This document shows positions 1-12,460 of a DNA stretch of 64,000 bases, one piece after another (position 1 is the stretch's first letter; every line of letters begins with the position of its first letter). Made by a program: the position numbers and the translations under genes. The notes under the pieces were generated by a model. It was not told where the DNA came from. It worked only from the letters and a program-made list of their open reading frames with translations, and did no database searches. This stretch comes from Agapanthus africanus (taxonomy: Eukaryota > Streptophyta > Magnoliopsida > Asparagales > Amaryllidaceae). Where the stretch lies: positions 564,640,315 through 564,704,314 of the forward strand of contig CM057346.1 of the NCBI GenBank assembly GCA_030015575.1, given 5' to 3'.

Positions 1-175
1 CATACGGTGGGTGAACCTCGTTAACAAATCTATCTTGTTTGTGATTGATTACTTTCTTATTCCTGCATTTTAATTTATATTATCTTTCGTCGTTTAATTG
101 CGTGATTGTATTTTTGCGTGATTTGGGTTTTGTCGCGAGCATTATTCCGTGGATCGACTCTCCCTCCCAACAAAT
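1..175 (+). repeat. Possible 3' end of a copia-type LTR
   Basis: The stretch reads like the last part of a plant copia LTR: a GTGGGTGAACCTCGTTAAC block, a T-rich segment with repeated GCGTGATT words, and an ending near CTCCCTCCCAACAA. I see no second LTR, primer site or coding region beside it, so it could be a solo fragment or chance similarity. The call rests only on overall resemblance. Confidence 0.25.
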
Positions 176-667
176 TCTTCCATTGATCATTATATTCCAC
201 ACTCTATAATTCATAATCTTCATCTGTTCCACTCAAACTCTTTATAGTCCTCAAGAAATTTCTCTACATAAACAAACACTTCCAAGACACAAATATTAAA
301 CATAAAGCAATTAAACCCACAAAAAAAGGGGGAAAAAAGGAAAGAAAGCAAGAAAGAAAGACATGCACCCATGCAAAAAAGATGGAAAGATTTCTACCAG
401 CAATCGGTAACTTTAAAGATGAGACATGTAAGGTATCATGACATGCTGCTGCTAATAGGAAATAATTACAAACACGTTGTCCATGTTACAAACACGTTGT
501 CCATGACACTTTTTTATTTCTCGGCCAGATTAGATAATATAATTTTATTGCTTCACACTAGTTTTAAATATGTAAATATAGTCATAAACATATCTTCATA
601 TGGCATGTATCACAAGCTAAAAGGAAGATAGTAGTACAATACATTGGTGCTTAATGGGCGAGGAACA
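176..667. other. No gene seen; downstream flank of the receptor kinase
   Basis: AT-rich sequence with a purine tract near 326-360. A 20-bp unit containing ACAAACACGTTGTCCATG occurs almost twice in tandem at 468-506. The small plus-strand ORF at 371-631 has no recognisable domain and low-complexity composition, so I do not call it a gene. Confidence 0.5.
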
Positions 668-3600
668 TCATTCATCCTCTGAGATGACCGATAATTCAGA
701 AGGATAAGAGTCCATACGAGATCCTCTTAGAGACACAGGCCTTGTAGATAGGAACGGCTTTGGTGGCAGCTGCAATGTATCCACATCAGCTTCCAGCATC
801 TCTATAACGCTGCTCATGGACGGACGATCTGACGGCCTCACCTGAATACACCATAACCCCACTTTACATAGCTTTCTTTCCATGTCCTCGATCTCAATAG
901 GTTCGCATATTTCAACTCTTTCACTTTCCGCAAGCCGATCATAGATCCAAGACGGATAGTAAGTTTGGCTTGAATTCTCTGCCCTATGGTCTACATTCCT
1001 CCTCCCCCCTGCCATTTCCATTAGTAGCATTCCGAAACTATAAACATCAGATTTGTGCGAAATAACCCCGAAACTCCTAGATACCAATTCCGGAGCTATG
1101 TATCCTATTGTCCCTCTTGCGGCGCTCATGGAAACAAGACTGAAGTCCTTGGGACACATCTTTGCTAACCCGAAGTCGGCAACCTTTGGGTTGAAATCAC
1201 GATCTAGGAGTATATTATAAGGTTTGATGTCAAAGTGTAATATTCTCATATCGCAACCCCGATGTAAATAATCAATTCCCCTAGCCACACCTAATGCAAT
1301 TTCATTGAGTTTCTCCTTTGTAAAACGTTGATTTGAAGAGAAGATATACTTGTCTAGTGATCCGTTAGGCATAAATTCATAGACAAGAGCCCTCTTTGAT
1401 CCCTCTGAGCAAAAGCCAACAAGCCGAACCACATTGAGGTGGTGAATACTGCCAATGGTCGATACTTCATTGATAAATTCTTCGCCATTGCATTTAGAGT
1501 TTCCCAACATCTTAACGGCAACTAAATTTCCACCTGTGAGCACCCCTTTGTATACCGTTCCATAGCCACCTTGTCCTAGTTTTTCTTTGAAGTTCCATGT
1601 CATCGTACTGATATCATTGTAATTAAATCTTGACGGTGTGAGAGTCTGCTGGTTCCGTAAAAATTCCTCTATATTGTCAATAGGAACCATCATTTTCCAA
1701 CATGTGTAGACGAGAAACACGTAAATTGTCAATGGTGCGATAATAAACTTAGCGAATGTGGAAAGTTCTGCCCAAAAAAAAAAATCAAAAGCAAAAAGTT
1801 AAAGAATCTATTCTATAAATAGATGGTTAACGTCATAGTAAAATGTGAGACGATGAGCTTCAACCTAGTAGAATGATTATTATTTCCGAAGAGAGAAAGC
1901 AAAATAATGCTAAAATAAAGCTAATCCTGGAAACGTCCATACATCCCATGATATAATCCTTGAGCGTGAAGGGGTAGAAAACCCACTCAAAAATGCTGCC
2001 TCCCTGCGGAGTTTCTTGGTAGCTTATCCTGCATTCTCATGTGAAGGAAGCAAAACCAATCAGTTTTGTTTCGAAGGCAGAATTTTAAACAGAAAGTTTT
2101 CATATGTCAGGCATTTAAGAGCTGTTCGGTGTTGGTCCTAAAATAAGAAAGCTTCTGTAAACAATTGCATCCATGCACGTGTATTTGCATATTTGATGTC
2201 GGGAAACAAAGGGTTTTCCGTATATACCCCCTGCAAGCCTTGGTTATTATATATAAACCCCCATCTATTCTTTGTATTTTTATACTACCCTTTGAAAATT
2301 ATAAATTGTTATAATAAACATCTTTTCATTGATATTTGGTTCCAAACTCGACGGTTTCAAGTAATAATGAAACGACGCTTTTATTTATCCATTCACTACA
2401 ACAAGGAAAATCAACGCTCTTTCCAATTTGTTACATTTTTTCCCTTCTTTTGTTAATTACATATAAGAACTGTATTTCATCAAACCATCATCAAATGGTC
2501 TTCATTTCTACTAATTTGTCATTTTTATCTCCTACAATATTATATCATATATTTCGCTTAGATACAGCTCTAATATGATGGTTTGAGTGGTAAGTTTGAA
2601 TGTTAAGGTTACACATAAGCGATAATAACAATGAAAATAAAATATTAGATCAAAATATATCTGATGTTGTTAGCTCTAAATATTTGAATTCCGGTGCAAA
2701 CAGACATAATACATATACCTCTAAATAAGCAAATATATTCTCTGTATTTACACACAAAGACAGAGAGATTTTTGAAACAACTTGAAAGATTCAAGGAGGT
2801 ATTTACATATGCAGACATTATGGGAGGGGTATAGTTATAAATATGTTCACGGTACAGTTAAAAAAAACCCAAAATAAATTTTGTTAATATTAAGTTTTAC
2901 TATAACAGGATTATACATATTTGATAGTTGGTTACCTCATGGCTTGTTTCAGACACTTCTTAAAATTCTTTGATCTGAGTGGCCATCTAAGAATAAATCC
3001 CGTCATTAAGGAATCAAAAAGATGAGCATCAGAACTTGTCATATTGAAGCCGTATGATGGAACTGTAGAAAGGAAGCCACAAGAAGGTAAAAGGGAAGAC
3101 ACTCCAATGCCATGTGTGACATACACAAACGAGTTGATCCCGCCCAGGCAAGGAACATGCCGGTACATGTCATCTTGGATCTTGGTTGAACAGTTTATAA
3201 AACTAGCCCAGACCGTGTGCCTGTCCCAACCATAAATGTTATTGGTACATATCTGTTTTTCGACATACATATTAATGGTATTTAATATAATACTAGATTA
3301 AAAACATCTAAAGTAAGTACTAAAGTATCGTACTCTATTTCTTCCATTATCATTAATTTGATACGTATCTGTCGAAAAAAAGGAGACCTTATTATTAATT
3401 GTTGATAAAAGTAAATTTCTATTAACTGCTTTGGATACTTCTTTTCCCCATAAAGATATTGAATAGAAAGAACTATTTTTAGTGCTACTGTAATTTTGAA
3501 AAAAAATGCGCAAATGTCCATCAAACGTAAGTAAATACATTCGAAACATATAAAATGCGGTTAATCCTTTCTCCTCAAGATAAAAATTGTGGTTGAAATA

Positions 3601-3966
3601 GAATGGAAAATGATACCTCGAAAGATAATATATGTCATTCAAATAGAAATCTGGAAGCCGATGCGGGAGTCTGCATTGACCACTCATCAAGTTAGAATCG
3701 ACGATCTGGATCCTATAATTGTCATATGAGATATTGGTGACATAGTAGCGCTTCCCGGGAGCCAACTCCAGGATCGTACTGTTCCTGTCGTCGCAGATGA
3801 GCTCGTAGTCAGTACTGTACCCACACTTGGATGGATCGCCCCGTAAACGGAAAGGGAAGCCGATGGTCTGGAGCCCGCACGATGACGAACATCCATTTTT
3901 ATCTATCAAACCTTTGGCCGATCCAACAAAGATAAAGAAGATGAGATATTGAAGCAAAGAAGGCAT
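668..3966 (-). CDS. LRK10-like (GUB_WAK) receptor protein kinase
   Basis: A membrane receptor kinase of the LRK10-like/rust-resistance-kinase group, with a wall-facing cysteine-rich ectodomain and a cytosolic Ser/Thr kinase. Exon 1 (3966 to about 3334) encodes a signal peptide and a GUB_WAK domain (CSSSCG, IGFPF, KCGY). Exon 2 (about 3252-2936) continues the ectodomain ([12 protein letters not shown]) and ends at a GAG/GTAAC donor. The last exon (about 1767-668) starts after a GGGCAG acceptor, encodes one membrane helix ([14 protein letters not shown]) and then a full kinase: P-loop [11 protein letters not shown], lysine in VAVK, catalytic loop [18 protein letters not shown] and GYIAPE. HFD makes it a non-RD kinase, as usual in this group; the usual KPHN reads KPYN. 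Splice phases of exon 2 and the kinase exon do not join directly, so a small exon may lie in the 1.17-kb intron. The ligand is unknown. Family call strong, exon edges less so. Confidence 0.85.
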
Positions 3967-4009
3967 GGATTTTTCCCCTGCTCACGTCTAACGCCTCAGA
4001 TAGGACACT

Positions 4010-4030
4010 TAGCGATATTTAAAAGGTTAG
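4010..4030 (-). promoter_or_regulatory. Weak TATA-like site upstream of the receptor kinase
   Basis: On the minus strand TTTTAAATAT lies about 50 bp upstream of the ATG at 3966. That is a little close for a TATA box with a normal leader, but it is the best AT motif in the first 100 bp. Position-based guess only. Confidence 0.2.
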
Positions 4031-4531
4031 CCAGGGTCTATGCCAAAATATGTGGAGGAAAGAACCCAATAGAACATTTGCAATTTTTAATTTTCAAGTG
4101 TGCATAATTTAACCACTAAATGAAACAAGAACCAGAAATAAGAGATTAACTATCCATCGACCTTGCCAAGTATTTCCTGCCAGCTAACCAAAGATAATGA
4201 CTTCATTCAAGACAATTTGTTGCCTGTGCTTTTCAAGTCCAATTTCCCTGCGCTTGACGTATGGACTAAGTAATATTGAAAATTCTAAATGAAAGAAAAG
4301 TAGGACAGTCAACATAAATGTTTATCTTTCTATGATTTTTTGAGCAGTTGAAAGTCTTGCATAAAATGAGTGAAAAATTGGAATTCGAGTATTTGTTTGG
4401 AAAGACTTACTTGTACTTGAAATCAAAAAGTTTGAAGTTTGTGTTTGACAGGGCATTTAAAAAAATTTACGAGTTCATAAATAATAGTGGAGGGAAATAT
4501 GATAGCTAAGAAAGAAGAAATATTTACAAAA

Positions 4532-5093
4532 GTTTATGTCTAGAACCAAGGAGGGTGTGATTCCCATGGCAATTCAAGAACTTTAGGGCTCTTGGAGATG
4601 TAGGAATCTTGCTAGCAGGGACCTTCCATATTGGGATATTATATAGTCAGTGCTATCAGCGGGGTCACTTGGATCGAGCTTAACAATAGAATTTTCAATT
4701 CTGCTTCCAAATCTATATCAGGACTATTATGTCTCGCGGATTCAACCATTTCGCTCTGGACAGAAGCAGCGGCAGCTAGGAGGAGGAAGAGGGCCCGACA
4801 GGATGACAGCGCAGATGGGACACAACTCATCACAGTCCCAATAGGACAACTTCATGTTCTGGATGATACCGCAGATGCCGACAAACGTGCGTAGTTTGTG
4901 GGGATTGTGCTGGTAGTTTGGTGGTATCACGATGAGGAGATCGTATGCTTCTTATTTATCTGTTGAGAGATGTATTTTACTGCATTTCTTACGTATCTTG
5001 TTCTTAGCTCCTTGTATCTGTTTTAGCTACTTTGTTTCGTTAAAGTTATTTTTAATGAAACGCGGGGCAATCTTTAGCCTTCGTTTAATCAAA
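4532..5093 (+). mobile_element. 5'-truncated L1-type LINE remnant with target-site duplications
   Basis: A roughly 560-bp 3' end of a plant L1-like non-LTR retrotransposon. The frame at 4631-4894 contains WIELNNRIFN followed by a run ending in LWTEAA. This matches the end of the zf-RVT region that closes ORF2 in plant LINEs, with the usual basic tail after it. The 3' UTR has a GAAACGCGGGGCAATCTTTAGCC block and a short A run. Near-identical 16-bp repeats, AGAAATATTTACAAAA (4516-4531) and AGAAGTATTTACAAAA (5096-5111), flank it with one mismatch, as expected for target-primed insertion. The 5' truncation removes endonuclease and reverse transcriptase, so the copy is dead. Confidence 0.75.
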
Positions 5094-5111
5094 AAAGAAG
5101 TATTTACAAAA

Positions 5112-6930
5112 ATAAAAAAATACTTGATTTGATGAACTCCAGTCCAACTTCATCAAAAAACCTCTTCGAACTTCCGATTACGTACATGCCACGTAGGAAA
5201 TTAGGACTTTAAAGTTATGGACTTTACTGACAAAACAAACACAAAATTCAAGTCTGGGCTAAAATTAGGAGTCGGGAACTCCAGATTTTCTAAACTCCAA
5301 GGAAACAAATAGGCCCTATATGACTTGATGGCATAACACTACAAGAAAATTCGAACAAAGAACCCAAAACACACTCCAACTAATAATTTTGTACAAAAGT
5401 ATTGTATACATAATATTAGACACGGAAAGCAAATGGAAATGTATTGTTTGCAGCCAAAAGATGGAAAAAAGAAACCAAGAAAAATGCATTTCTTAGTATT
5501 TCTTGTTTCGTTTGCATACATTCCTATATCTTCCTTAATGATAATAAGAAAAAAAGAATATTTCAAGAATGAGTGACAAAAAGTGAATTTATTTCATAAA
5601 GAAGATACACACGCCTTAAATTTCAGTGGTGTCACGTCAAAAACTCTGGACGACAGCGCTTTATAAAATTTAAGCATTCTTATGAGCACAAGTTAAATCC
5701 AACCCTATATCTCTTATAACTTAAATCATACATGCTATCCAACCTAGATTAATTGGAAAAAATTCATTTAATTATTTAACTTTGATATATCTTTGAGCTT
5801 TGTATATATTATGATTATGAAATTTGTTACCTCCGTGGAATGGATAGTTTGTGAGGTTATTCCATATCCGTCATTCCTTAAACGGTGTACACCAAGAAAA
5901 TGAAGTAGTTTATAATGTTACGAGTATTTTGTTAGTTGTGCAAGCGTTCCGTGGATATGCCGGCCCTTCGATTTTGTTTTGGCCATTTTGGGTCGCCAAA
6001 GTATGGATGGGAGCCAGTGCATTACAATATTGCTTGGTTTTTCCCTTTGAACTTTATACCATATATGTTATACTCCATTCAACTCCTTCAGTCAACTCTT
6101 TTTTATTTTAGTACTCGATAAATTTCTCTTCAACAAACCACTCATTCAAATGCTCACAAAGCACAGATATATTAAAGGACAATTTTTTACATCAGGCATA
6201 ATTTTTAAAATATTAACAAAAGAATGTCACATTCAAAAGTTATTTCAAAAATATGCTACTTTTGGCCACGTAAGCACTAGCTCAGCACTGGCGCTGGCGC
6301 TTTTTTTTTATAAAAAAAAATTTATATGCAGCGCAGTTAGTAACTGCGCTCGTTACAAATGCGTGGAGTGCACTTTAAAAGTGTGTCCCATGCAATTGTA
6401 GTGCCTAAGTAAAATATAAGGGGCGCACTCTAAAAACCCGACCCCCCAATTCCTTGTCACAACCGCAAATTAATTCCTTTTGGCCGTAATTTGCGGCCAA
6501 GTTTTTGAGTTTGGGTCTGGGGTTTGTTCTGTAGCTCACTCACTCGATAACTCAGCCTACCATATATGCTAAATAGTCGTAGATCACCTGAGTGAAAATC
6601 TGGAGTTGTTTTAATTTGGTTTTGACAATATTTTGCGATATTTGAAACTTGGTTTTTGGGTTTTCATGATGTGACATGGTCGTTCGACGTTCATACGTTG
6701 ACGTCAGGGAGTATTTTATTGTTTTAGAACGCATTTGACCATAGGTTCTAACCTGTATGCGGTTCGCGATTTCAAATTCGAATTGAGTTTTTATGCGATT
6801 TTGGTTATGATTTCGATTGTATATACAATCGCGTGGACTTCCGAAACAACGAAGAAGAGCAAGGCGTCCGTCGACTTTTACTAGAGCGAGGCGTTTGTCG
6901 GTAAATAGATGTATATCTACGTGGGAAGTC
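5112..6930. other. No gene seen; AT-rich intergenic DNA
   Basis: ORFs here are short and without family resemblance. A short perfect hairpin, GCGCAGTTA-G-TAACTGCGC, lies at 6331-6349 inside a GC-biased patch (6250-6540) that differs in composition from its surroundings. It may be part of a small non-autonomous element, but I cannot define ends or a target duplication. Confidence 0.4.
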
Positions 6931-6931
6931 G

Positions 6932-6976
6932 AGTGGATGGCGTATAGCACCCCCGTAACCGTAAAATTAGGATACG

Positions 6977-7030
<54 letters not shown>

Positions 7031-7075
7031 CGTATCCTAATTTTACGGTTACGGGGGTGCTATACGCCATCCACT
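6932..7075. repeat. 144-bp perfect palindrome with a (TA)n centre
   Basis: Arms of about 50 bp (6932-6981 and 7026-7075) are exact reverse complements around a TA microsatellite. The left arm contains TATAGCACCCCCGTAACCG, which resembles the start of a gypsy LTR, so the structure may be two LTR starts placed head to head. Pairing breaks sharply one base outside each end (6931/7076). Confidence 0.9.
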
Positions 7076-7109
7076 TCTAATATATATATATATATAGGTT
7101 TCGCTAGAA

Positions 7110-7192
<83 letters not shown>

Positions 7193-7271
7193 TTTCACTA
7201 GAATACTATATTCGTATATTTCTATATTTAGTAGAAGTTTTATCCCTAGTTTTTATTTTCATAACCATTGA

Positions 7272-7332
<61 letters not shown>

Positions 7333-9532
7333 CATGAGGATAAGATACGATATAATATGAGATGACATGAGATGGTACAATAGGATATGAGATGAGATGA
7401 TGTATGCGACTATAGATCCGTATGATATTGTTTGGATGATGTCGTATGATGGATATTCCATTCGTGATATGATGAGGATTGATCGTCGATATTTATTTCG
7501 ATTCGAGAAGTCTTTTTTAAAATCATCAAATTGGATATCATGAAATGTTTAAAGTCATACCTACTTTCAAAACTAACGAATTGTTACATACTTTTAAATG
7601 AAAACTTCAAGAGTATGCAGCGAATTTTCAAATGGTATCTACTTCAAAAACATCGCAGCCCCTATTTCTAAAACAACGTTTCGTACTATTTTAAATTATA
7701 ACTGTATGACTCATACGTAGTTGGATATTTTTATATATGTTCACGTTACGATTTCTTTATTTCGTTTACGCTCGCATTTCGATTTCTTATTTCTGCATAC
7801 GCCCGCGCTTCGATCATTTACGATACATACTACGTTTATACCTTTGTTTTACTTGACTTCGTTACTAGGACACGCACACCATTACCGCTGATTTACATGT
7901 TGCACGTACACCTCGTATGCTCACACACACATCATCGGTATTTTCCATACCATGTACACAGATAGAGCTCGCTATGTCACCGCATCACACGTTATCCTGT
8001 TAGCTTTATAGGTTACAGTTTAGTACTAGCACCATATTTTGTTTCAGATATTGCACTTTCTTTACATTGCTATACGACACGCTTATATGAACACACTTGC
8101 CATGCATTACAGTATTATTTTGTGCATGTACATATTATTTCATTATTGCCATGTTCTTATGAGATTCGGTTTTCATGAGATTTCTGGGTTTGAGAAATCG
8201 CAAGTATGATTTTAAAAACTTGTGAATGTTTTAAAAACGCGGTTTTCTCTTGATATGATATTTCGACGTCCACCGTGAGATTTTCGGTTCTGAGCTATAA
8301 TTACTACTCAATTCGAAAAGCGAGGAGTCACTTTCTACGTGTAAATGGTGGACCCGATTTGGTACCAAAGAGCAAGAAAATCATATAGAAAGGTATTGAT
8401 CCTGGCTGGGAACACTACCTACCGATGATAGTATTGGACTCGGCGGATATCCGGAGGATACCGACCGGAGTGATATGAGACGGATAGATATTAGGGCCGA
8501 TCTGATGAGACGGCGCCTGAGATATGAGCGCCGATCCGATGAGACGGTGCCTGAGATATGATGATTTATATGTCGATATTGGACAAGGGATTTATGATGA
8601 TTTCGAGTGTCGGACACTCAGGGTTTTATGATGATTTCGAGTGTCGTGGATGGACACTCATCGGATGATATTTATGTATATGTGTGTGTGTGTGTATACA
8701 TGCTATGGATGACATGTTACCTCATATTGATACAGGCATGATATCACACACACACACGTTCACTTCGTTACCACACGATACGATATTATATTACAACATG
8801 ACCTAGATAGATCGTTATGCATTCGATTTCTACATGATGATATCTTCTACTCACGAGTTGGCAACTCATCCCGTTGTGCCATAGTTTTCTTGCAGGACTG
8901 ACTGCTCGGATCAGTAGCGACTTGCTGGCACGTTCTTCTTTTGGGTGATTTGCTTGGTAGGTGGGTTACACACCATATCGTAACCACCGCTTGTATATTT
9001 TTATATTCATTTGTATCTAATTAAAAACTCCATCAACCAGACTATGTATATTCTTTTAGGACTTAGAACTAGATTTGTATATATTCTTTTATACTAAGTT
9101 TAGACATCATTGAGTTGATGTTTTGGTTTTTCTTTATTTTTCTGAGTTGATCTTCGCCTTGGGCATCATATATATATTGCGTGGTTGTGATTCCGTTGAT
9201 TGGAGATGAGTTAGCTTCGGATTGAGGATGCCAATATTATTATTGTTTATCGTACTAGTTTTGATCAAAATTTACAAAGGAGATGTTGCCCAAATTTCAA
9301 ATGACGAAAACGCTTTCAACTTTAGTATACATTCCACTTGTATTTTCAACAAACCTTATTTATATTTTAAAAAGAGAATTTATTTCATTTATATCCCTTT
9401 TTCAAAACTTCACTTCCATTATTTTCTTAAAAAGGTTCAGATTCCTGGTTTTCGGCTTACTTGGGTTACGGTGGGTCTTATAGACTTCACGTGATTCAAG
9501 TGCCGGTCATGTGTCATTTCCGGGTCGTGACA
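6944..9532 (+). mobile_element. E0: probable 5' LTR of an old gypsy element
   Basis: The right end is well supported. The sequence reaches CGGGTCGTGACA at 9532 and is followed at once by a degraded iMet-type primer site. The left end is tentative: TATAGCACCCCCG at about 6944 looks like a TGTAGCACCCC LTR start with one transition, giving about 2.6 kb, a normal length for Tekay/Del LTRs. The body is non-coding, with short direct repeats at 8510-8650 (GATGATTTCGAGTGTC twice) and TG/CA dinucleotide runs near 8680-8760. Confidence 0.45.
7076..7331. repeat. TA microsatellites separated by a duplicated 20-bp spacer
   Basis: Three long TA runs (about 7080-7096, 7110-7190 and 7275-7331). The spacer ATAGGTTTCRCTAGAATACT occurs twice (about 7095 and 7189). 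Downstream come GATGAGATG-like simple repeats to about 7400. Confidence 0.9.
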
Positions 9533-9552
9533 AAGTTGATATCATAGCGTTA
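9533..9552 (+). other. E0 primer-binding site (tRNA-iMet type, degraded)
   Basis: Immediately after the LTR end the sequence reads AAGTTGATATCATAGCG, two or three changes from the plant iMet primer site TTGGTATCAGAGC. Position and similarity support an ageing gypsy element. Confidence 0.6.
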
Positions 9553-9740
9553 GGTTTAATTTTTGTTCGAGTCTAGGTTTGACTATACGGAATCTAGGGT
9601 GTATATTTCGAAACCTAGGACTTGACTGAGGGGGTATTAGATCCAAACTTTCGTAATGTAGGTTGATTTTGGTTGATGGAGTAGATAACTCAAGTAGAGT
9701 AACATATTGTGCGTATGTTCCGCGTCATACTTACGATATG

Positions 9741-9763
9741 ATGCTCCGCTTAAGTAACCTTAG

Positions 9764-9813
<50 letters not shown>

Positions 9814-9835
9814 GCTCCGCTTAAGTAACCTTAGG

Positions 9836-9862
<27 letters not shown>
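9741..9862. repeat. TA microsatellite between two copies of a 25-bp sequence
   Basis: ATGCTCCGCTTAAGTAACCT occurs at 9741 and again at 9812, each followed by TA repeats. Replication slippage or TA expansion inside a short duplication is the likely origin. Confidence 0.9.
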
Positions 9863-9866
<4 letters not shown>

Positions 9867-9931
9867 GATCCGTTATTCTATTCGTTCTTGTTATCTATCC
9901 TCATCGATATTTGTTTGCGGTTCATGTCACC

Positions 9932-10100
9932 ATGGTTACGCCAGCCGAGAGCTCTGTGGCTAAAGATGCCGTCAGAGTGAGCTCGTCAGGGACGAGAACT
10001 AACCAGGGTGTTATTCCGGTGACACAGGAGCAGGTTGATTTTTTGTTTATGCTAGGATTTCTCATTTGGGGCGAGTGTTCTGGATCCGCACCGGATGGTC
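9932..10100 (+). pseudogene. E0 gag, N-terminal fragment
   Basis: An ATG at 9932 opens about 56 codons (MVTPAESS..., ending near CSGSAPDG) 400 bp after the primer site, where gypsy gag begins. The frame is cut at 10101 by the start of the E1 LTR. No capsid motifs remain, so the gag call rests on position only. The rest of E0 must lie beyond the window. Confidence 0.45.
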
Positions 10101-10209
10101 TGTAACGACTCTGAATTTATTGTACTGAATTTTCTATTTTAATGTACAGAAATAAGTTTACAGCCTTAGTTTGAGTTATAAGTCAATTTTGTTAAATAAT
10201 AGCAAAAAA

Positions 10210-10281
10210 CAACTTGTAACTCACTGGTAAAGCCTTGCACTGCTGTAACATAGCCCCTGTGTTCGAATCCCATTAGACACA
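10210..10281 (+). promoter_or_regulatory. tRNA-like A-box/B-box module in the E1 5' LTR
   Basis: About 72 bp with TAACTCACTGGTAAAGC (A-box/D-arm position) and GTTCGAATCC (B box, 10261-10270), followed by a T run that could stop Pol III. The A box has drifted by one base from the other copies. It is not a functional tRNA gene, as the T-stem does not pair well. Confidence 0.6.
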
Positions 10282-10640
10282 ATTATTTTTTCTGAATTTT
10301 TTTAACTTTTTGGAAGCCCAATAGATTACACGTGCAATACACAGGGAAATGAAAAGTCAAACATGTGGAAAATGAAGTAAACAGATAGTTGATCGGCTAG
10401 CACGAATCTCGAAGCAAATGCCTCAAGATCGACCGGCCAAATCCCTCAAAGAACCGGCGGGGACGGTCGGATATTGCCCAATGAACCCCGGGCTTTGCAC
10501 ACACACCTCTTCACCTACCCCTAACTCCTTTGCACTGTTTGATTTCCCTGCAATCAAACAGAGACCTTTCAATTCACAATTTATCACAATTTTAATACTT
10601 TTTAATCCACCATTTTAATTCCAAAACCCTAATTCTCCAT

Positions 10641-10650
10641 TATAAATACC
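10641..10650 (+). promoter_or_regulatory. LTR TATA box (E1)
   Basis: TATAAATACC lies about 540 bp into the LTR. The same motif sits at the matching place in the other family members (12451 and 18725), so this is the likely Pol II core promoter. Confidence 0.6.
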
Positions 10651-11992
10651 ACCTTCTACCTTGGCTTAGCATAATTCTGAAAATTATAGCAAAATTCTCT
10701 CAAAAAGTTCTTAAGTACAAGTGGAGTAAAGAGGAGTTAGCAAGCAAGCAACTTCCGGCGAAGATCGAAGCAAATTCGGGTGCTTCCGCGACGCCACGAC
10801 GACACTCCTCTATTCTTAACCTTTTCCTTGAGCTTTCAAAATAATAAGTCCCTTCCAAACACTCTTTCTCTTCATTGAAATTCCATTTCAAAACTTATAT
10901 CGGTAGGTGGAGTTAATACCAATATCATTGTACTAAACCCTAGAAATTCCTTATCCTTTATTCTTTGATCAACCAAGTTTTTACACAATACTTATAACCT
11001 TAAACCCTAATTTTTAGAATCAAATTTCATCAAAATTCTTATATGAAATAACAATAGTAGCACTTTTTCATTAAAATACCATGAACTTTATAAACACCTC
11101 TTTTAGTATTTATTAAAACAATACCATTAGGAAAAACTTCACGGGGTAATGACCTACCCCACACGCACACTTGGTTTCATAGCACGATTCCTATTTGCAT
11201 GTATTTTTGGTTCGAAGAATAATATTACACTAAAATACCATATAACTTTAAAAACCGGATTTCTTTTAAAGCGGTATTTCCTATCCTTTACAATTACGCA
11301 TCTACAACCCTATTTAGGGGACCCGCTAATGGATGGTGCAGATTATCGCACATCCTTGGACTAGTATAACGAGATGCAGACCTCCTCACGGAGCATTCGA
11401 TCTCGAAAGGATTTAAATATGATTTTTAAGAAATACGAATTTTCTAAATAAAATAAAATTATTTTTTAAAATTAAAATTATATAAAATTATAAATCAATA
11501 TTTTCAAAATATAATAAATCTATGTTTTTCTAAAATGAAAAGATTAACAAATGACAATAAAATACCATCAAGATACCAAAAAGGCAAGTTTTACAATAAA
11601 ATATCTTGAAATTTCCAAGCTAAGTAATTATCACTAAAAATACCTCAATACTTAAAATCTATGCTCATGAAAAACCTAAATAATACTAATCACCATCGAG
11701 ATTTACTTTTAAACTGTATTAAAAATATTTTTCATAAAACCCCCTCGAGATATATAAAACAATATTTAAGGACTTTAGTAAATATAGGTTTAGACGGGAT
11801 CAATTCTCCTAAGCCCCAGAGAGCCGGAGAAAGTGAGTTCTTGTTTATTTAAGGTAGACAACTTAACGGAGTTATCAATGCTAATTATAACAACCCTAAA
11901 CTTTCTGTACAAATTTTTTTCAAAAATACAGAAAGGGGTACTTGAGCCTGAGCACAAGTTATAAATTTGTTTTGCTTTTTAATAGAAAGAAG

Positions 11993-12064
11993 AAGCTTGT
12001 AGCTCATTGGTAAGACCTTGCAATGCCGAACCAAAACACCAGAGTTCAAATCCTATCAGCCACA
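11993..12064 (+). promoter_or_regulatory. tRNA-like module in the inserted LTR
   Basis: TAGCTCATTGGTAAGACC (A box, 12000-12010) and GTTCAAATCC (B box, 12044-12053, one change from GTTCGAATCC), followed by ATCAGCCACA and a T run. Spacing equals that in the E2 LTRs. Confidence 0.6.
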
Positions 12065-12450
12065 TTATTTTTTATATTGATTTCTTTTAATCTTTTTAGA
12101 AGCCCAAGAGACTACACATGCTTAACCCGAAAACTCAAGAGTCACACATAAAACAAACGAGGCCAGGAGGTAGACCAAGAGACATTGGACACGTAGTGGC
12201 AAGACCTGGCCCGACTCGGCCAACTCGGCCAACTCGGGCCGGTGGCGACGGTGACTCGGCCGGCAACGCCGGCCGACTTGGAGTCAAATCCGATTTTTCT
12301 TCTTCTCTTCTGTGACTCTTGGTCTCCCCTTAACCCCTGTCATGTTTAAAAACCCTGCACATTAACAGAGCCAATTAAATCCTAATTTAAATCTTTTTAA
12401 TGCAAATTTTTAATGTATTTTTCTATCAAACCCTAACCCTAATCTTCCCC

Positions 12451-12460
12451 TATAAATACC
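12451..12460 (+). promoter_or_regulatory. LTR TATA box (inserted LTR)
   Basis: CCCTATAAATACC at the same LTR offset as in E1 and E2. Confidence 0.6.

Noticed and set aside
371-631. Small plus-strand ORF beside the kinase gene
   Set aside because: No domain, AT-driven composition, no promoter or splice context; chance ORF.
6552-7461. ORFs rich in Tyr-Ile repeats
   Set aside because: Translations of TA microsatellites, open only because TA repeats lack stops in some frames.
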